A stretch of 64,000 nucleotides of DNA from Paenibacillus riograndensis SBR5 (GCF_000981585.1 NZ_LN831776.1:5439187-5503186); one strand, 5' to 3'. Numbered from the stretch's first letter, positions 50,339-59,231 are shown. Numbers and translations are program-made. The notes: generated by a model not told the origin, from the letters alone.

Positions 50339-51274
50339 TCAATCGGCTAATTTCGCCGCCAGCTCATGGCTGGACAGGACGGCTGAAGCGGATATGCCGC
50401 ACTGTAAAGGTGTGTCTATACTGTTCAAAAAATGATTCACCGCGCCGCTGAAGCCCCTGCGTTCAAGCACGGTATCCCAGCTCCCGAAATGCTGTATGCG
50501 CGGCAGTGAACCTGTCTCGTACAGCGTTGCCTGTTCCATATCCGCAACCTCTGCAGACCTGCCATTGCCGTGCAGCTCCAGCTTCTCCAGGTCCGCACCC
50601 GCATCCCGTACCATGCTGTACATACCGGTCGCCCCCTGGCTCCAGCCCAGCATCCCGGAAGATTGCAGCATCCGGCCTGCATCGTCAGCTTTCAGACTGC
50701 TGTGCAGCAGCTCGGCATCTTCCCCGCATAACCAGAGCAGCAGATCCAGGATATGGATCAGGTCGTCATGGACAGTCTCACGGCTGCTGCCGGATTGCAG
50801 CCTGGTCCGGTGCTTGAACGCCTGGCAGGCGCTGATGCCGCCTGTTGTGTCCAGCCAGGCTTTGGCAGCCGTATACATGGGCGCGAAGCGGCGGTTGAAG
50901 CCCACACCCAGCAGCAGCCCCTTCTCTTCAGCAAAGCCGGCCATCCGGCGGGATTCTTCCAGATCATAGGACAGCGGCTTATCCACATATACCGGTATTC
51001 CATGATTTAGACATTTCATAACAATATCATAATGTGTGGGGGTTGGGCTATGCACAAATACTGCATCCGGCCCCCAGGACAGCAGCTCCTTCAGATCTGT
51101 AGTGCCTCTGGGAAAACGGTAAGAATGGACAACCCCCTGCACAGTGGATGGCGAATGGCTGAGCACCCCCACCACCTCTACCTGATCATGGCGGGAAAGG
51201 AGCGGCAGATAAACTTTGCGGGCAATGTCGCCTAGGCCGACTATCGCCACCTTTGTGCGTCCGGTAATTTTCAT
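50339..51274 (-). CDS. Gfo/Idh/MocA-family oxidoreductase
   Basis: NAD(P)-dependent dehydrogenase fold of 311 residues. The N-terminal Rossmann motif is VAIVGLGDIARKVYLPLL; the EKP-type motif appears as VYVDKPLSYDLEE, where Lys is the usual catalytic or cofactor residue. The C-terminal alpha/beta domain is shorter than in classic sugar dehydrogenases. A DDLIHILDLLLWLCG segment supplies the Asp/His pair typical of the active site. The substrate is unknown, probably a sugar or inositol derivative. ATG 51274 is favoured by spacing from GGGAGAT over ATG 51280. Confidence 0.9.
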   Translation of the reverse strand: MKITGRTKVAIVGLGDIARKVYLPLLSRHDQVEVVGVLSHSPSTVQGVVHSYRFPRGTTDLKELLSWGPDAVFVHSPTPTHYDIVMKCLNHGIPVYVDKPLSYDLEESRRMAGFAEEKGLLLGVGFNRRFAPMYTAAKAWLDTTGGISACQAFKHRTRLQSGSSRETVHDDLIHILDLLLWLCGEDAELLHSSLKADDAGRMLQSSGMLGWSQGATGMYSMVRDAGADLEKLELHGNGRSAEVADMEQATLYETGSLPRIQHFGSWDTVLERRGFSGAVNHFLNSIDTPLQCGISASAVLSSHELAAKLAD

Positions 51275-51422
51275 TAGCATATCTCCCTTGACTGTGTGCA
51301 GTTCCTTTTCCTTTTAGACGTATTATACCGTGACAAGTCGCGGCAACAAATGATCTTTGCTTCATTAAAAGCTTTTTTTTCAGTATGATGAGATGAATGA
51401 GGGATAGAAAGGGCATAGTAGA

Positions 51423-52037
51423 ATGAGAAAATGGCTGACGGTACTGCTGTATGTTTCGGGGATTTTCCTCGCGTTTATCTACAGGTATGACATCCTGGCC
51501 TGGCTGCGCCAGGACCACAATGCGTTTCTGGGTCTCAGTGCCGCCGCTCTACTGGCGCTGTTCCCTGTGGTTCCTTACAAGCTGATCATCGGGATATACG
51601 GTTATGCCTATGGAAGTCTGACCGCTGCGCTGATCTGCTGGAGTGCCTCCACCCTGGCCGGGGCGGTTATCTATGCTGTTGTTAAATACATGTTCAAGGA
51701 AAAAGCCGGGAAGTATCTGACTTCTGTGTCTGCCCTGGGCAAATTCACTTCCGCCGTGCAGCGGAGGCCGTTTGCCGCCGTGGTGCTGGCCCGGCTGGTT
51801 CCTGTCATCCCGCAGATGGGGGTTAACATCTACGCGGGGGCTGCCGGTTTACCCTTTTGGAGCTATCTCGCCGCATCCGGACTCGGCAAAATCCCCGGCA
51901 TCGCCTTATATGCTTTTCTTGGAGGCCAGCTCTTCGACCATCCACGGAACGGGCTGATAGCGGTCCTGGTCTATGTGGTTGTGCTCGCTCTGGCTGTATT
52001 GGCGCTCCGCCCGCGGTCGCTTTGGACCAAGGAATGA
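51423..52037 (+). CDS. TVP38/TMEM64-family membrane protein
   Basis: VTT/SNARE-associated (DedA superfamily) membrane protein of 204 residues with about five helices. Characteristic segments are LFPVVPYKLIIGIYGYAYG, the reentrant ARLVPVIPQMGVNIYAGAAG with conserved Arg and Pro, and SGLGKIPGIALYAFLGG. Related proteins are implicated in lipid scrambling or membrane homeostasis; the substrate here is unknown. It is transcribed divergently from the oxidoreductase gene and followed 100 bp later by msrAB in the same direction. Confidence 0.9.
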   Translation: MRKWLTVLLYVSGIFLAFIYRYDILAWLRQDHNAFLGLSAAALLALFPVVPYKLIIGIYGYAYGSLTAALICWSASTLAGAVIYAVVKYMFKEKAGKYLTSVSALGKFTSAVQRRPFAAVVLARLVPVIPQMGVNIYAGAAGLPFWSYLAASGLGKIPGIALYAFLGGQLFDHPRNGLIAVLVYVVVLALAVLALRPRSLWTKE

Positions 52038-52138
52038 CTGAGCAGGCAGGAATGGCGGTCCGCTGGCAGGCTGTGCCTTTTTGTTTTATAATTACATTGT
52101 GATCTATTTAATTGCAATCTATGAATGGAGGGATATTC

Positions 52139-53125
52139 ATGAGTGATATTCAAGCTGACAATATAAGCGGTAAAACAGAAAAAGCCACATTTGCCGGGGG
52201 CTGCTTCTGGTGCATGGTATCTCCTTTTGAAGAACTGCCGGGGATTGTGGAGGTTGTATCCGGGTATACCGGCGGACATACCGTTAACCCGACCTATGAG
52301 GAAGTCTGCTCAGAAACTACGGGTCATGTGGAAGCGGTGCAGATCACCTTTCAACCCGATATTTTCCCATATACCAAGCTGCTGGAGCTGTTCTGGCAGC
52401 AGATTGACCCTACCGACGCCGGCGGGCAATTCTATGACCGCGGAACTTCATACGGCACCGCTATCTTTACCCACTCCGAAGAGCAGCGGCAGCAGGCGGA
52501 AGCCTCTAAGGCGGCGCTGCAGGCCAGCGGACGTTTCTCCGCTCCGATTGTGACGCCTATTCTGCCGGCCAAGCCGTTTTACCGTGCGGAAGAGTACCAC
52601 CAGGGTTACCATCACAAGAATCCCGGCCACTATAAACGCTACCGCCAAGGCTCCGGCCGGGACGCATTTATTGAGAGTCACTGGAAGCACAAAGAGGATA
52701 AAGCAAGTCTGAAGGAGCGCCTGACGCCGCTGCAATATGAAGTCACGCAAAACAATGCGACCGAATCCCCTTTCCGCAACGAATTCTGGGATCATCACGG
52801 GGAAGGCATCTATGTGGATATTGTATCCGGAGAGCCTCTGTTCAGCTCACAGGACAAATTCGATTCCGGCTGCGGCTGGCCCAGCTTCACCCGCCCGATC
52901 CGCGACTATTCGGTCAAAGAAAAAACGGATCTCAGCCATCTGATGATCCGCACCGAAGTCCGCAGCAAAACAGCCGATTCCCATCTCGGGCATGTCTTCA
53001 ACGACGGTCCCGGCCCGAACGGCCTGCGTTACTGCATTAATTCAGCGGCATTGCGTTTTGTACCAAAGGAAGATCTGGAAAAGGAAGGATACGGCGAGTA
53101 CCGCGCGCTGTTCCAGCATGCTTAA
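52139..53125 (+). CDS. msrAB: Peptide methionine sulfoxide reductase MsrAB fusion
   Basis: Reduces both S and R forms of methionine sulfoxide in proteins, 328 residues. The N-terminal MsrA domain has the catalytic motif GGCFWC (about residues 20-25) and later [17 protein letters not shown]. The C-terminal MsrB domain begins near [14 protein letters not shown] and has the catalytic Cys in [11 protein letters not shown] with upstream [10 protein letters not shown]; the two CxxC zinc pairs of some MsrB proteins are absent. No signal peptide, so cytoplasmic. ATG 52139 follows GGAGGG. A repeated terminator unit follows. Confidence 0.97.
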   Translation: MSDIQADNISGKTEKATFAGGCFWCMVSPFEELPGIVEVVSGYTGGHTVNPTYEEVCSETTGHVEAVQITFQPDIFPYTKLLELFWQQIDPTDAGGQFYDRGTSYGTAIFTHSEEQRQQAEASKAALQASGRFSAPIVTPILPAKPFYRAEEYHQGYHHKNPGHYKRYRQGSGRDAFIESHWKHKEDKASLKERLTPLQYEVTQNNATESPFRNEFWDHHGEGIYVDIVSGEPLFSSQDKFDSGCGWPSFTRPIRDYSVKEKTDLSHLMIRTEVRSKTADSHLGHVFNDGPGPNGLRYCINSAALRFVPKEDLEKEGYGEYRALFQHA

Positions 53126-53140
53126 CCGGAGTGGCTGGGA

Positions 53141-53270
53141 GAAATGCCGTTGTTTCCGGGCAAACCAGCCTTCGGTGCTTTAACAACGGCATTTTTGCTT
53201 TTGTTTCCGGGCAAACCAGCCTTCGCGGTGCTTTAACAACGGCATTTTTGCCGTTGTTTCGGGGCAAAAC
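53141..53270 (+). terminator. Tandemly duplicated msrAB terminator
   Basis: Unit 1 pairs AAATGCCGTTGTT (from 53142) with AACAACGGCATTT (to about 53194), then T-run. A second copy of 51-bp period begins at 53201 (TTGTTTCCGGGCAAACCAGC repeated), and a partial third at 53254. The array can form several alternative hairpins. Confidence 0.8.
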
Positions 53271-53376
53271 GATGTTCAGGCCCACATTTGTTCTTTAGAC
53301 GAACCAAACTAAAAGCCCCATCTCTTTTACACCCCTTATCCACAACAGGAAAACTCAAAATTTCCTATTCAAGAAC

Positions 53377-53418
53377 AAACCGGCTACGCCGTCCAAAAGT
53401 GGACAGTGCAGCCGGTTT
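53377..53418 (+). terminator. Terminator-like hairpin with CGGCTACGCCGTCC repeat copy 2
   Basis: AAACCGGCT (53377-53385) pairs with AGCCGGTTT (53410-53418), with inner GTCC/GGAC pairing and a T-rich tail on the plus strand. The 14-mer at 53381-53394 recurs at 48388-48401. Confidence 0.6.
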
Positions 53419-53737
53419 TGATTTTAAGATTAGCCTCTTCCCGGTGCCCCCAAGGCCGCCCGCCCCCCCCTTTCTTTGACCCTGCGGCAAGTTCAAGTGG
53501 AAAAAGTAAACTTAATTGCCCGTCACCCCGCTTCCCCGTAAGCGTTAGTTGGAAAAAGGACCACTAATTGGGCCGATACCCGGCCTTATCGCCGAATTTG
53601 CCTGGATTAACTCTACTTTTTCCCACTAATCCCTCTTCAGTAAGCTGTTTGCGCAAATTTAAGTGTACTAATTCCAACTAGCTTATCCGGGAGGCGGTGC
53701 AGACGTACAAACTAACTGCGGGAGTTCTGCACAAAAG

Positions 53738-54880
53738 TTATTCCGGCTTCCTATCCTCAAGCTCTCCTTCAACCTGAGCAGGCTGTTCATCCGGCTTTTG
53801 CGGCAGCGGCAGCGGCTGCTTCAGCTCCCTGTTGGCCATCTGCATACGATCTGCCCTTCCGCGATCCCGCGGCTTGGCTTTTCTGCGGAACCAGAGCACA
53901 ATCAACACCACTATGGCAGCTATAATCAATACCGGGAATGCTGCCGCCAGGAATATGATGATCCACTGAAACATTACGGACAGCGCATGCAGACTGCCCT
54001 GAAGCGCCTCCGAAGCCCGGTTCATCAGCGGGCCTTGCTCTTTGGCTTTTGTAATATTCAAGCTTTCATCGGTCTGATACAAGCGAAGCTCAACCGTTGA
54101 AAAAGAGACATTCTGGTCAATATAGCGCATTCTGCCCTTGATCGTCTCAATCTCTTCCTGGATGGCGCCGAGCTGGTTGGCAAACGCTACAAGGTCGGCG
54201 GATTTGGTTGCCTTTTTCATAAACTCGATGTATTGGCTCTCCATCAGCTGCTTGGCTTTGAGGCGCGACTCCAAATCCACATATTCCTCTGAAACATCCT
54301 GACCCTGAATCTGACGCTGAAGCTTTTCGTTTTTGATTTTTTCCAGGCTGCTCAGAAAGGAAGAAAACCCGGACGCCGGCACCTTAAGAATAAATGTTCC
54401 GCCCCGCTCATAACCGGATGTGCTCTCCGAAAATTCAATAATATAGCCATTTGCAAGGGTCACCATATTCCGGACCTCTGTCTGCGCCGCAGCGTAATCC
54501 TTCACTTCCATGGTGAGATTGGCGTGATAGATCAGTTTTTTGTTCAGTCCTGCCACAACGTCGCTTCCTGTAAAACCAGCCGTTCCCTTTGACGTCTGTG
54601 CTGCGTCCGTGCTGCCGACTGCTGAATTTCCGCCCCCGGCCTTGGTCCCTTCAGCGGCAGGCGCCTCAGCTTTAGAGGCCATAGACTGCTCTGCAACGTC
54701 TGCTGATGCATTCTGCGCCGCACCGCCGTCTACGCTTGCCTCCGTACTGGCCGTATCCGCCTTCATAAGCGAATTCCCCGCAGCATCGTTGTTTCCTCCA
54801 GACCCGCACCCTGCCACAACCACAGCAAACATCAGTAACCCCAATAGATAATACAGATAATGCAGACCCCTTTTTTGCAT
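53738..54880 (-). CDS. DUF4349 lipoprotein
   Basis: Membrane lipoprotein of unknown function, 380 residues. The signal peptide ends in lipobox VVAGC; an Ala/Ser/Asp-rich linker spans about residues 30-110. The DUF4349 domain starts near KLIYHANLTMEVKDYAAAQ and includes a coiled coil (about residues 190-240, SRLKAKQLMESQYIEFMKKA). A C-terminal membrane helix (WIIIFLAAAFPVLIIAAIVV) and a basic/proline cytoplasmic tail follow. ATG 54880 sits seven bases after GGAGGAATG; ATG 54886 is too close. The protein is therefore anchored at both ends. Monocistronic. Confidence 0.9.
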   Translation of the reverse strand: MQKRGLHYLYYLLGLLMFAVVVAGCGSGGNNDAAGNSLMKADTASTEASVDGGAAQNASADVAEQSMASKAEAPAAEGTKAGGGNSAVGSTDAAQTSKGTAGFTGSDVVAGLNKKLIYHANLTMEVKDYAAAQTEVRNMVTLANGYIIEFSESTSGYERGGTFILKVPASGFSSFLSSLEKIKNEKLQRQIQGQDVSEEYVDLESRLKAKQLMESQYIEFMKKATKSADLVAFANQLGAIQEEIETIKGRMRYIDQNVSFSTVELRLYQTDESLNITKAKEQGPLMNRASEALQGSLHALSVMFQWIIIFLAAAFPVLIIAAIVVLIVLWFRRKAKPRDRGRADRMQMANRELKQPLPLPQKPDEQPAQVEGELEDRKPE

Positions 54881-54886
54881 CCTCAT

Positions 54887-55228
54887 TCCTCCAAAAGTGT
54901 AGTGGAAACTCCGCTTCTTTTGTGCAGATTGCTGACGCAGTAAGCTCTTTATCTCTAGGCTCTCCGCGTTATACTCTTTGACGTTCCAAAAGCTGGAAGG
55001 TTGCAGTCAAGCGGTAATTTTTCCAGTCCGGCAGTGCCAGTTCCCCCGTTTGCGGGCGTTTGCCTTATTTGCTAAAATGAAGGTGTCTGTGAAGACGAAA
55101 AACACCAAAAAACCCTATATCCGCAAGGAATAAGGGTTAGGTTCTGCCCGGACAAGCTCCACCTTGCCGGCCAGATCAGGCTTCAATTCGGCTGCTGCCA
55201 TTCCACAACAAGGGGAGGTGAAACCCTC
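54887..55228. other. Divergent intergenic region
   Basis: It contains the promoters of the DUF4349 and DUF1540 genes, not assignable by eye, and a hairpin ACCCTATATCC / GGAATAAGGGT (about 55120-55139) with a T-run on the minus strand. No other gene is seen. Confidence 0.5.
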
Positions 55229-55381
55229 ATGGCAAAAGACGTACAATGCGCAGTGAATTCCTGCACCTACTGGGCGGAGGAAAACAAATGCAATGCCGAA
55301 TCTATCTTTGTTGCTTACCACAGCTCAAAACAGCCTTCAAATGCTGAGGAAACAGACTGCAAAACCTTTGAAAGAAAATAA
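55229..55381 (+). CDS. DUF1540 small cysteine protein
   Basis: Peptide of 50 residues with the DUF1540 pattern: MAKDVQCAVNSCTYWAEENK, then CNAESI and a final TDCKTFERK, giving four cysteines (C7, C12, C21, C44) likely to bind a metal ion. ATG 55229 follows GGGGAGGTG, and a stem plus T-rich tail follows 10 bases after the stop. DUF1540 peptides are common in spore-forming Firmicutes; function is not established. Confidence 0.88.
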   Translation: MAKDVQCAVNSCTYWAEENKCNAESIFVAYHSSKQPSNAEETDCKTFERK

Positions 55382-55392
55382 GTCAAGGTTGG

Positions 55393-55414
55393 AAGGGACC
55401 CTCCACGGTCCCTT
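55393..55414 (+). terminator. DUF1540 gene terminator
   Basis: AAGGGACC (55393-55400) and GGTCCCTT (55407-55414) form a perfect 8-bp stem followed by a pyrimidine-rich tail. Confidence 0.7.
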
Positions 55415-55452
55415 CTTGCTTATTCCCATTCTAGCAAGATTGAGAATGATTA

Positions 55453-57741
55453 TCAAGCGTTATTCTTCCGCACATTTGCCGCCGCCAGCACCATGTTGCG
55501 CAGCGCCGCTTCCGTCTCCTCCCAGCCCCGTGTCTTCAATCCGCAGTCCGGGTTAATCCAGAATTGTCCGGCATCCAGCACACGCAGGGCGCGCTCAATA
55601 TTGTGAGTCATCTCCTCGACCTCCGGGACACGGGGGCTGTGAATATCATAGACGCCCAGACCAATGCCTTTATCATAGTCATCCTCTTCAAAAGCGGCGA
55701 TTAGCTCCCCATGGCTGCGCGAGGTTTCAATAGAGATGACATCAGCGTCCATGGCCGAAATGGCTCCGATCATATCGTTGAACTCGCTGTAGCACATATG
55801 GGTATGGACCTGCGTAGTATCCTTCACATGATTGGTAGCTACCCGGAAGGACCGCACTGCCCAATTGAGGTAATGCGCATGGTCCTCCGCCTTCAGCGGC
55901 AGCCCTTCCCGGATCGCCGGCTCATCCACCTGGATCATCTCAATGCCCGCATCCTCCAGCGCCTGCACTTCATGGCGGAGGGCAAGGGCTATTTGCTTGG
56001 CGACCTCTTCCCGGCTGAGATCATCGCGGACAAATGACCAGTTCAGAATCGTTACCGGTCCGGTCAGCATCCCTTTTACCGGAAGCCTCGTCAGCGACTG
56101 GGCATAGACGCTCTCCTTGACGGTCATGGGCTGAATAAAAGCGACATCCGCATAGATCACCGGAGGCTTCACACAGCGGGAGCCGTAGGACTGCACCCAG
56201 CCATTCTGGGTGAACAGATAACCGGCCAGCTTCTCGCCGAAGAACTCGACCATATCTGTCCGCTCGAACTCCCCGTGGACCAGCACATCCAGGCCCAGCT
56301 CCTCCTGAAGGGTAATCGCCTCCGCGATTTGGCGGCGGACGAACGTGTCATAGCGCTCTTCATTCCATACGCCTTTGCGCCATTTAAGACGCGCCTGCCG
56401 CACCTCTGCCGTCTGCGGAAAGCTGCCGATCGTTGTCGTTGGCAGCAGCGGCAGCTTCCACTTCGCCTGCTGCAGCTTCACGCGCTCTGCAAAAGGCAGG
56501 CTGCGGCTGTCCGGAAGCGCGTCCAGCCGGCGGACCTGCTCCGCTACATCCTGGCGCCCGCGTTCAGGAAGGGCGCGGAACGCGGCCAGCGCTTCACGGC
56601 TCTCCGCAAGCTGGGCCGCAGCGTTACTGTTCCCGCCGCCGGCAGCTGCGGCGAGCAGCCCAAGCTCTGCCAGCTTCTCGTCAGCGAAGGCCAGCGCCTG
56701 CTTCACGGCAGGCTTCAGCTTGCCTTCGCTCTGCACGGTTACCGGCACGTGCAGCAGACTTGAGGACGGCTGGAGAATCAGCCGGTCCAGCGGGACATGT
56801 GCCGCCAGCTTCTGGATCAGGCCGAGCTTGGCATCAGGGTCGGCGCGCCAGATGCTGCGCCCGTCGATAATGCCCGCACCCAGCAGCTTACCGGCCGGCC
56901 AGCCAAGGCGCTCAATCGCTTCCAGGTTGACGCCGCCATCGTGGACGAAGTCGAGGCCAATGGCCTGTACCGGCAGCTCCAGCAACGCTTCCAGCGGTTC
57001 AGCCGCTTCAAAGTATGTCTGCAGGATCAGCTTCAGCCCGGGCACCGCAGCGGAGATCGCGCCATATATGGTCTTCAGCAGTGCAATCTCTTCTGGAGTC
57101 AGCCCGGTAACAACCGCCGGTTCATCGATCTGCACCCAGGCAACACCTTCCTGCTCCAGCTCCTGCAGCAGCTGAATATAAACCGGCAGGAACCGCTCGG
57201 CAACTTCTCCGATTTCCGCTGCCGGGAATCCCTTAGACAGCTTCAGGAAGGTATAAAGCCCGACTATAACCGGCTTGCCTTCAATGCCGGCCTGCGTTTT
57301 GGCGAAGCGGTAGGCGGCCAGCGGTTTGTTCTCTGTAAGCTGCGGGGTAAGGCTGCCGATTTCCGGCACAATGTAGTGGTAGTTGGTGTTGAACCATTTG
57401 GTCATCTCGCAGGCCGGGGCGGATGCGTTGCCGCGGGCCATGGCGAAATACAGATCGAGCGGAACGGCCCCGCCGTTATAAGCATACCGCTGTGGAATAA
57501 TGCCGAACATTACAGCGGTGTCCAGCACATGATCGTAGAAGGTAAAATCATTCACCGGAATTAGATCAATGCCGGCCTTTTGCTGCGACTGCAGATGCTG
57601 AAGCTGAATTCCGGCCATTTGGGCAAGGAAATCCTGCTCATCTATTTTGCCGGACCAGTAGGCCTCCAGCGTTTTTTTCCACTCGCGGTTTTTACCGATT
57701 CTCGGGTACCCCAGATTGCTGGTTGTAATCTTGTTTGTCAT
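55453..57741 (-). CDS. metE: Cobalamin-independent methionine synthase
   Basis: Transfers the methyl group of 5-methyltetrahydropteroyl-triglutamate to homocysteine, 762 residues. N-terminal folate-binding half begins SNLGYPRIGKNREWKK; the catalytic half carries zinc ligands in LVHGEFERTDMVEFF (His), THMCYSEFND (Cys) and NPDCGLKTRGWEE (Cys), and homocysteine-binding SYGSRCVKPP and IGSFPQT. ATG 57741 follows GAGGAGC; 46 further in-frame codons upstream have no support. I found no SAM (S-box) or cobalamin riboswitch upstream, although a strong 11-bp stem lies about 210-260 bp upstream. Confidence 0.96.
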   Translation of the reverse strand: MTNKITTSNLGYPRIGKNREWKKTLEAYWSGKIDEQDFLAQMAGIQLQHLQSQQKAGIDLIPVNDFTFYDHVLDTAVMFGIIPQRYAYNGGAVPLDLYFAMARGNASAPACEMTKWFNTNYHYIVPEIGSLTPQLTENKPLAAYRFAKTQAGIEGKPVIVGLYTFLKLSKGFPAAEIGEVAERFLPVYIQLLQELEQEGVAWVQIDEPAVVTGLTPEEIALLKTIYGAISAAVPGLKLILQTYFEAAEPLEALLELPVQAIGLDFVHDGGVNLEAIERLGWPAGKLLGAGIIDGRSIWRADPDAKLGLIQKLAAHVPLDRLILQPSSSLLHVPVTVQSEGKLKPAVKQALAFADEKLAELGLLAAAAGGGNSNAAAQLAESREALAAFRALPERGRQDVAEQVRRLDALPDSRSLPFAERVKLQQAKWKLPLLPTTTIGSFPQTAEVRQARLKWRKGVWNEERYDTFVRRQIAEAITLQEELGLDVLVHGEFERTDMVEFFGEKLAGYLFTQNGWVQSYGSRCVKPPVIYADVAFIQPMTVKESVYAQSLTRLPVKGMLTGPVTILNWSFVRDDLSREEVAKQIALALRHEVQALEDAGIEMIQVDEPAIREGLPLKAEDHAHYLNWAVRSFRVATNHVKDTTQVHTHMCYSEFNDMIGAISAMDADVISIETSRSHGELIAAFEEDDYDKGIGLGVYDIHSPRVPEVEEMTHNIERALRVLDAGQFWINPDCGLKTRGWEETEAALRNMVLAAANVRKNNA

Positions 57742-58021
57742 GATATTCTGCTCCTCATCTATCCCTTTTTGTTCGATCCAATCCAAAGTGTGCTGTACTT
57801 CAGCCCTTAATCTGATGCCATCATACTGTACCCCTTTCGCCATCCGCAACAGATTCCGGCGTCTCGGCGTTATACACATTGGCTATAGCAAAACAGAAAA
57901 CGGCAGGAAAATGCTTTTCAACCTGGACAGATACCCGCACCAAAATCCCCCCCGCAAAGTGCTGCCTTTGCATGGATGCTGATTCAGCTACTTTGCGGGG
58001 ACCCCGTTACAGACTTATACA
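57742..58021. other. metE upstream region
   Basis: No gene is seen. Its main feature is the inverted repeat at 57950-58000. The metE promoter lies in this stretch but is not clear by eye. Confidence 0.5.
57950..58000. repeat. Inverted repeat upstream of metE
   Basis: CCCCGCAAAGT (57950-57960) and ACTTTGCGGGG (57990-58000) are perfect 11-bp arms around a 29-base loop. There is no T-run on the minus strand, so it is not a clear attenuator; it may be a repeat element or an uncharacterised leader structure. Confidence 0.65.
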
Positions 58022-58063
58022 AAAAAGGCGGCACCCTGCGATGAGGGTGCCGCCTTTTTTTGC
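58022..58063. terminator. Strong bidirectional terminator, ancestral uppP terminator
   Basis: GGCGGCACCCT (58028-58038) and AGGGTGCCGCC (58044-58054) form a perfect 11-bp stem with A/T runs on both sides. It lies 15 bases beyond the IS element and was probably the terminator of uppP before the insertion separated them. Confidence 0.9.
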
Positions 58064-58104
58064 TCTTTTCTATTCTATATAGTTTGAACTAAAGAAACGA
58101 CTGA

Positions 58105-58635
58105 CTAGAACCTGACACAGAGTCGGTCGATGATGGTCAAAGGCACTTTCATAATCTCCTCCATGAATTGCTGTACGTTGGTTCGAATTTCAGTGACCGT
58201 GTGGTAGAAGACGTTGTTAATCACGTCCGATTTAAGCCATTTCCACAAGCCTTCGACTGCATTGAATTGAGGGCTATAGGGAGGTAGGAACACCAGCTCA
58301 AGTCGTTCTTTCATCTCCGTCAGGAACGGGGTTAGTAGCTCCGCATGGTGGATTCGCGCATTGTCCAAGACCATCACGATTTTACCTGTTGGGTATTCAT
58401 CGATGACTTTTTTCAAAAAACTCAAAAAGGTTTCTGCGGTATACTGTTCATCTTCCTGCCATACGATTTTGCCTGTTCCATAATCAACGGTTGCCAGCAG
58501 TTTGACGCCGCGATGTTTACCTGTGGTTGGAATGATCCGTTGCTTACCGCGGAGAAACCACGTTTTCTGAATGGCTTGATAATCTCGAATCATGGATTCA
58601 TCTTCGAATAGCAAATGGTGAATTTCGTCCTTCAT
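58105..58635 (-). CDS. IS630 transposase, DDE catalytic part (ORF B)
   Basis: Catalytic domain of the IS630-family transposase, 176 residues from ATG 58635. The DDE triad is visible: Asp in LLFEDESMIRDY, Asp in VMVLDNARIHH and Glu in PQFNAVEGLWKWLK. It lies in the -1 frame relative to ORF A and overlaps it by four bases. A slippery A_AAA_AAA_G heptamer just before the overlap would join the two into one protein of about 346 residues, the usual size for the family. All catalytic residues are intact, so the element may be active. Confidence 0.92.
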   Translation of the reverse strand: MKDEIHHLLFEDESMIRDYQAIQKTWFLRGKQRIIPTTGKHRGVKLLATVDYGTGKIVWQEDEQYTAETFLSFLKKVIDEYPTGKIVMVLDNARIHHAELLTPFLTEMKERLELVFLPPYSPQFNAVEGLWKWLKSDVINNVFYHTVTEIRTNVQQFMEEIMKVPLTIIDRLCVRF

Positions 58636-59144
58636 ATATCTTTTTTTAAGTTGGGAAACGTGGTTTCTGTAAAAAATCTTTGTTTTTCTTCGTCCGCTGC
58701 GGCCAAGGTATACGTTGGCTTGGTGTAGCTTAGCCCCTGTCGCTGCATCATTTTGGAGATACCCCGAAGCGAATACGTGACTCCAAATTCCCGTTTGATC
58801 AAGGCTGCAATGATCTCCAGTGTCCAGTTGTGCCGCGCCGTAAAGCCAACATCATGCGGAACCGAACCCACAATGGTCTGTTTCAGCTTTTCTTGTTGTT
58901 CTTTGGTTAATCGAACAGGCGCTCCTGGAGAATGATTCATTTGAAGGCCTGAAAGCCCTCCGGTTTCATACGCCCCAATGTAACCTTTTACGGTTTTTGC
59001 ACTTCGATCGATGGTATGGGCAATTTCCTCAATTTCTGTTCCTTGTAGATACAAATACAGGGTCTGGTATCGTTCGTACATCCGACGTTTTTTGGCTTGC
59101 TTCATCGCGGTTTGGATCTCTTGAAAGGATGCTGTATGGTCCAT
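58632..59144 (-). CDS. IS630 transposase, DNA-binding part (ORF A)
   Basis: N-terminal half of the transposase, 170 residues. It contains a helix-turn-helix (TEIEEIAHTIDRSAKTVKGY), then a winged-helix region (FTARHNWTLEIIAALIKREF, SLRGISKMMQRQGLSYTKP) that recognises the terminal repeats. It ends ...NLKKDI where an A7 tract meets the stop. ATG 59144 follows GCAGGGGAA. Without frameshifting it would be a DNA-binding protein that could compete with full transposase. Confidence 0.9.
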   Translation of the reverse strand: MDHTASFQEIQTAMKQAKKRRMYERYQTLYLYLQGTEIEEIAHTIDRSAKTVKGYIGAYETGGLSGLQMNHSPGAPVRLTKEQQEKLKQTIVGSVPHDVGFTARHNWTLEIIAALIKREFGVTYSLRGISKMMQRQGLSYTKPTYTLAAADEEKQRFFTETTFPNLKKDI

Positions 59145-59231
59145 TACATTCCCCTGCCTGTCTGAAGTCGTTGTCTATATTACTTCGACATGTTGCAACG
59201 AAATCCTTACCATAGTTTTCTAATCTTTAGT

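Larger units (their letters stand above)
53126..53737. other. 612-bp intergenic region, repeats and hairpins
   Basis: No gene is seen. It holds the duplicated msrAB terminator (53141-53270), a second hairpin containing the CGGCTACGCCGTCC repeat (53377-53418), and from 53485 to 53690 a series of GTGGAAAAAGT / GTTGGAAAAAG / CTTTTTCCCAC segments in both orientations that resemble a degenerate intergenic repeat family. Confidence 0.6.

Noticed and set aside
53037..53285. Minus-strand ORF of 82 codons with internal repeat
   Set aside because: Its repeats come from the duplicated msrAB terminator; not a protein repeat.
55115..55321. Minus-strand ORF of 68 codons
   Set aside because: Antisense to the DUF1540 gene and covers a hairpin; no ribosome binding site.
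57880..58020. Possible SAM or cobalamin riboswitch upstream of metE
   Set aside because: The conserved cores of the S-box and of the cobalamin riboswitch (GCCACTG-type B12 box) were not found on the minus strand.
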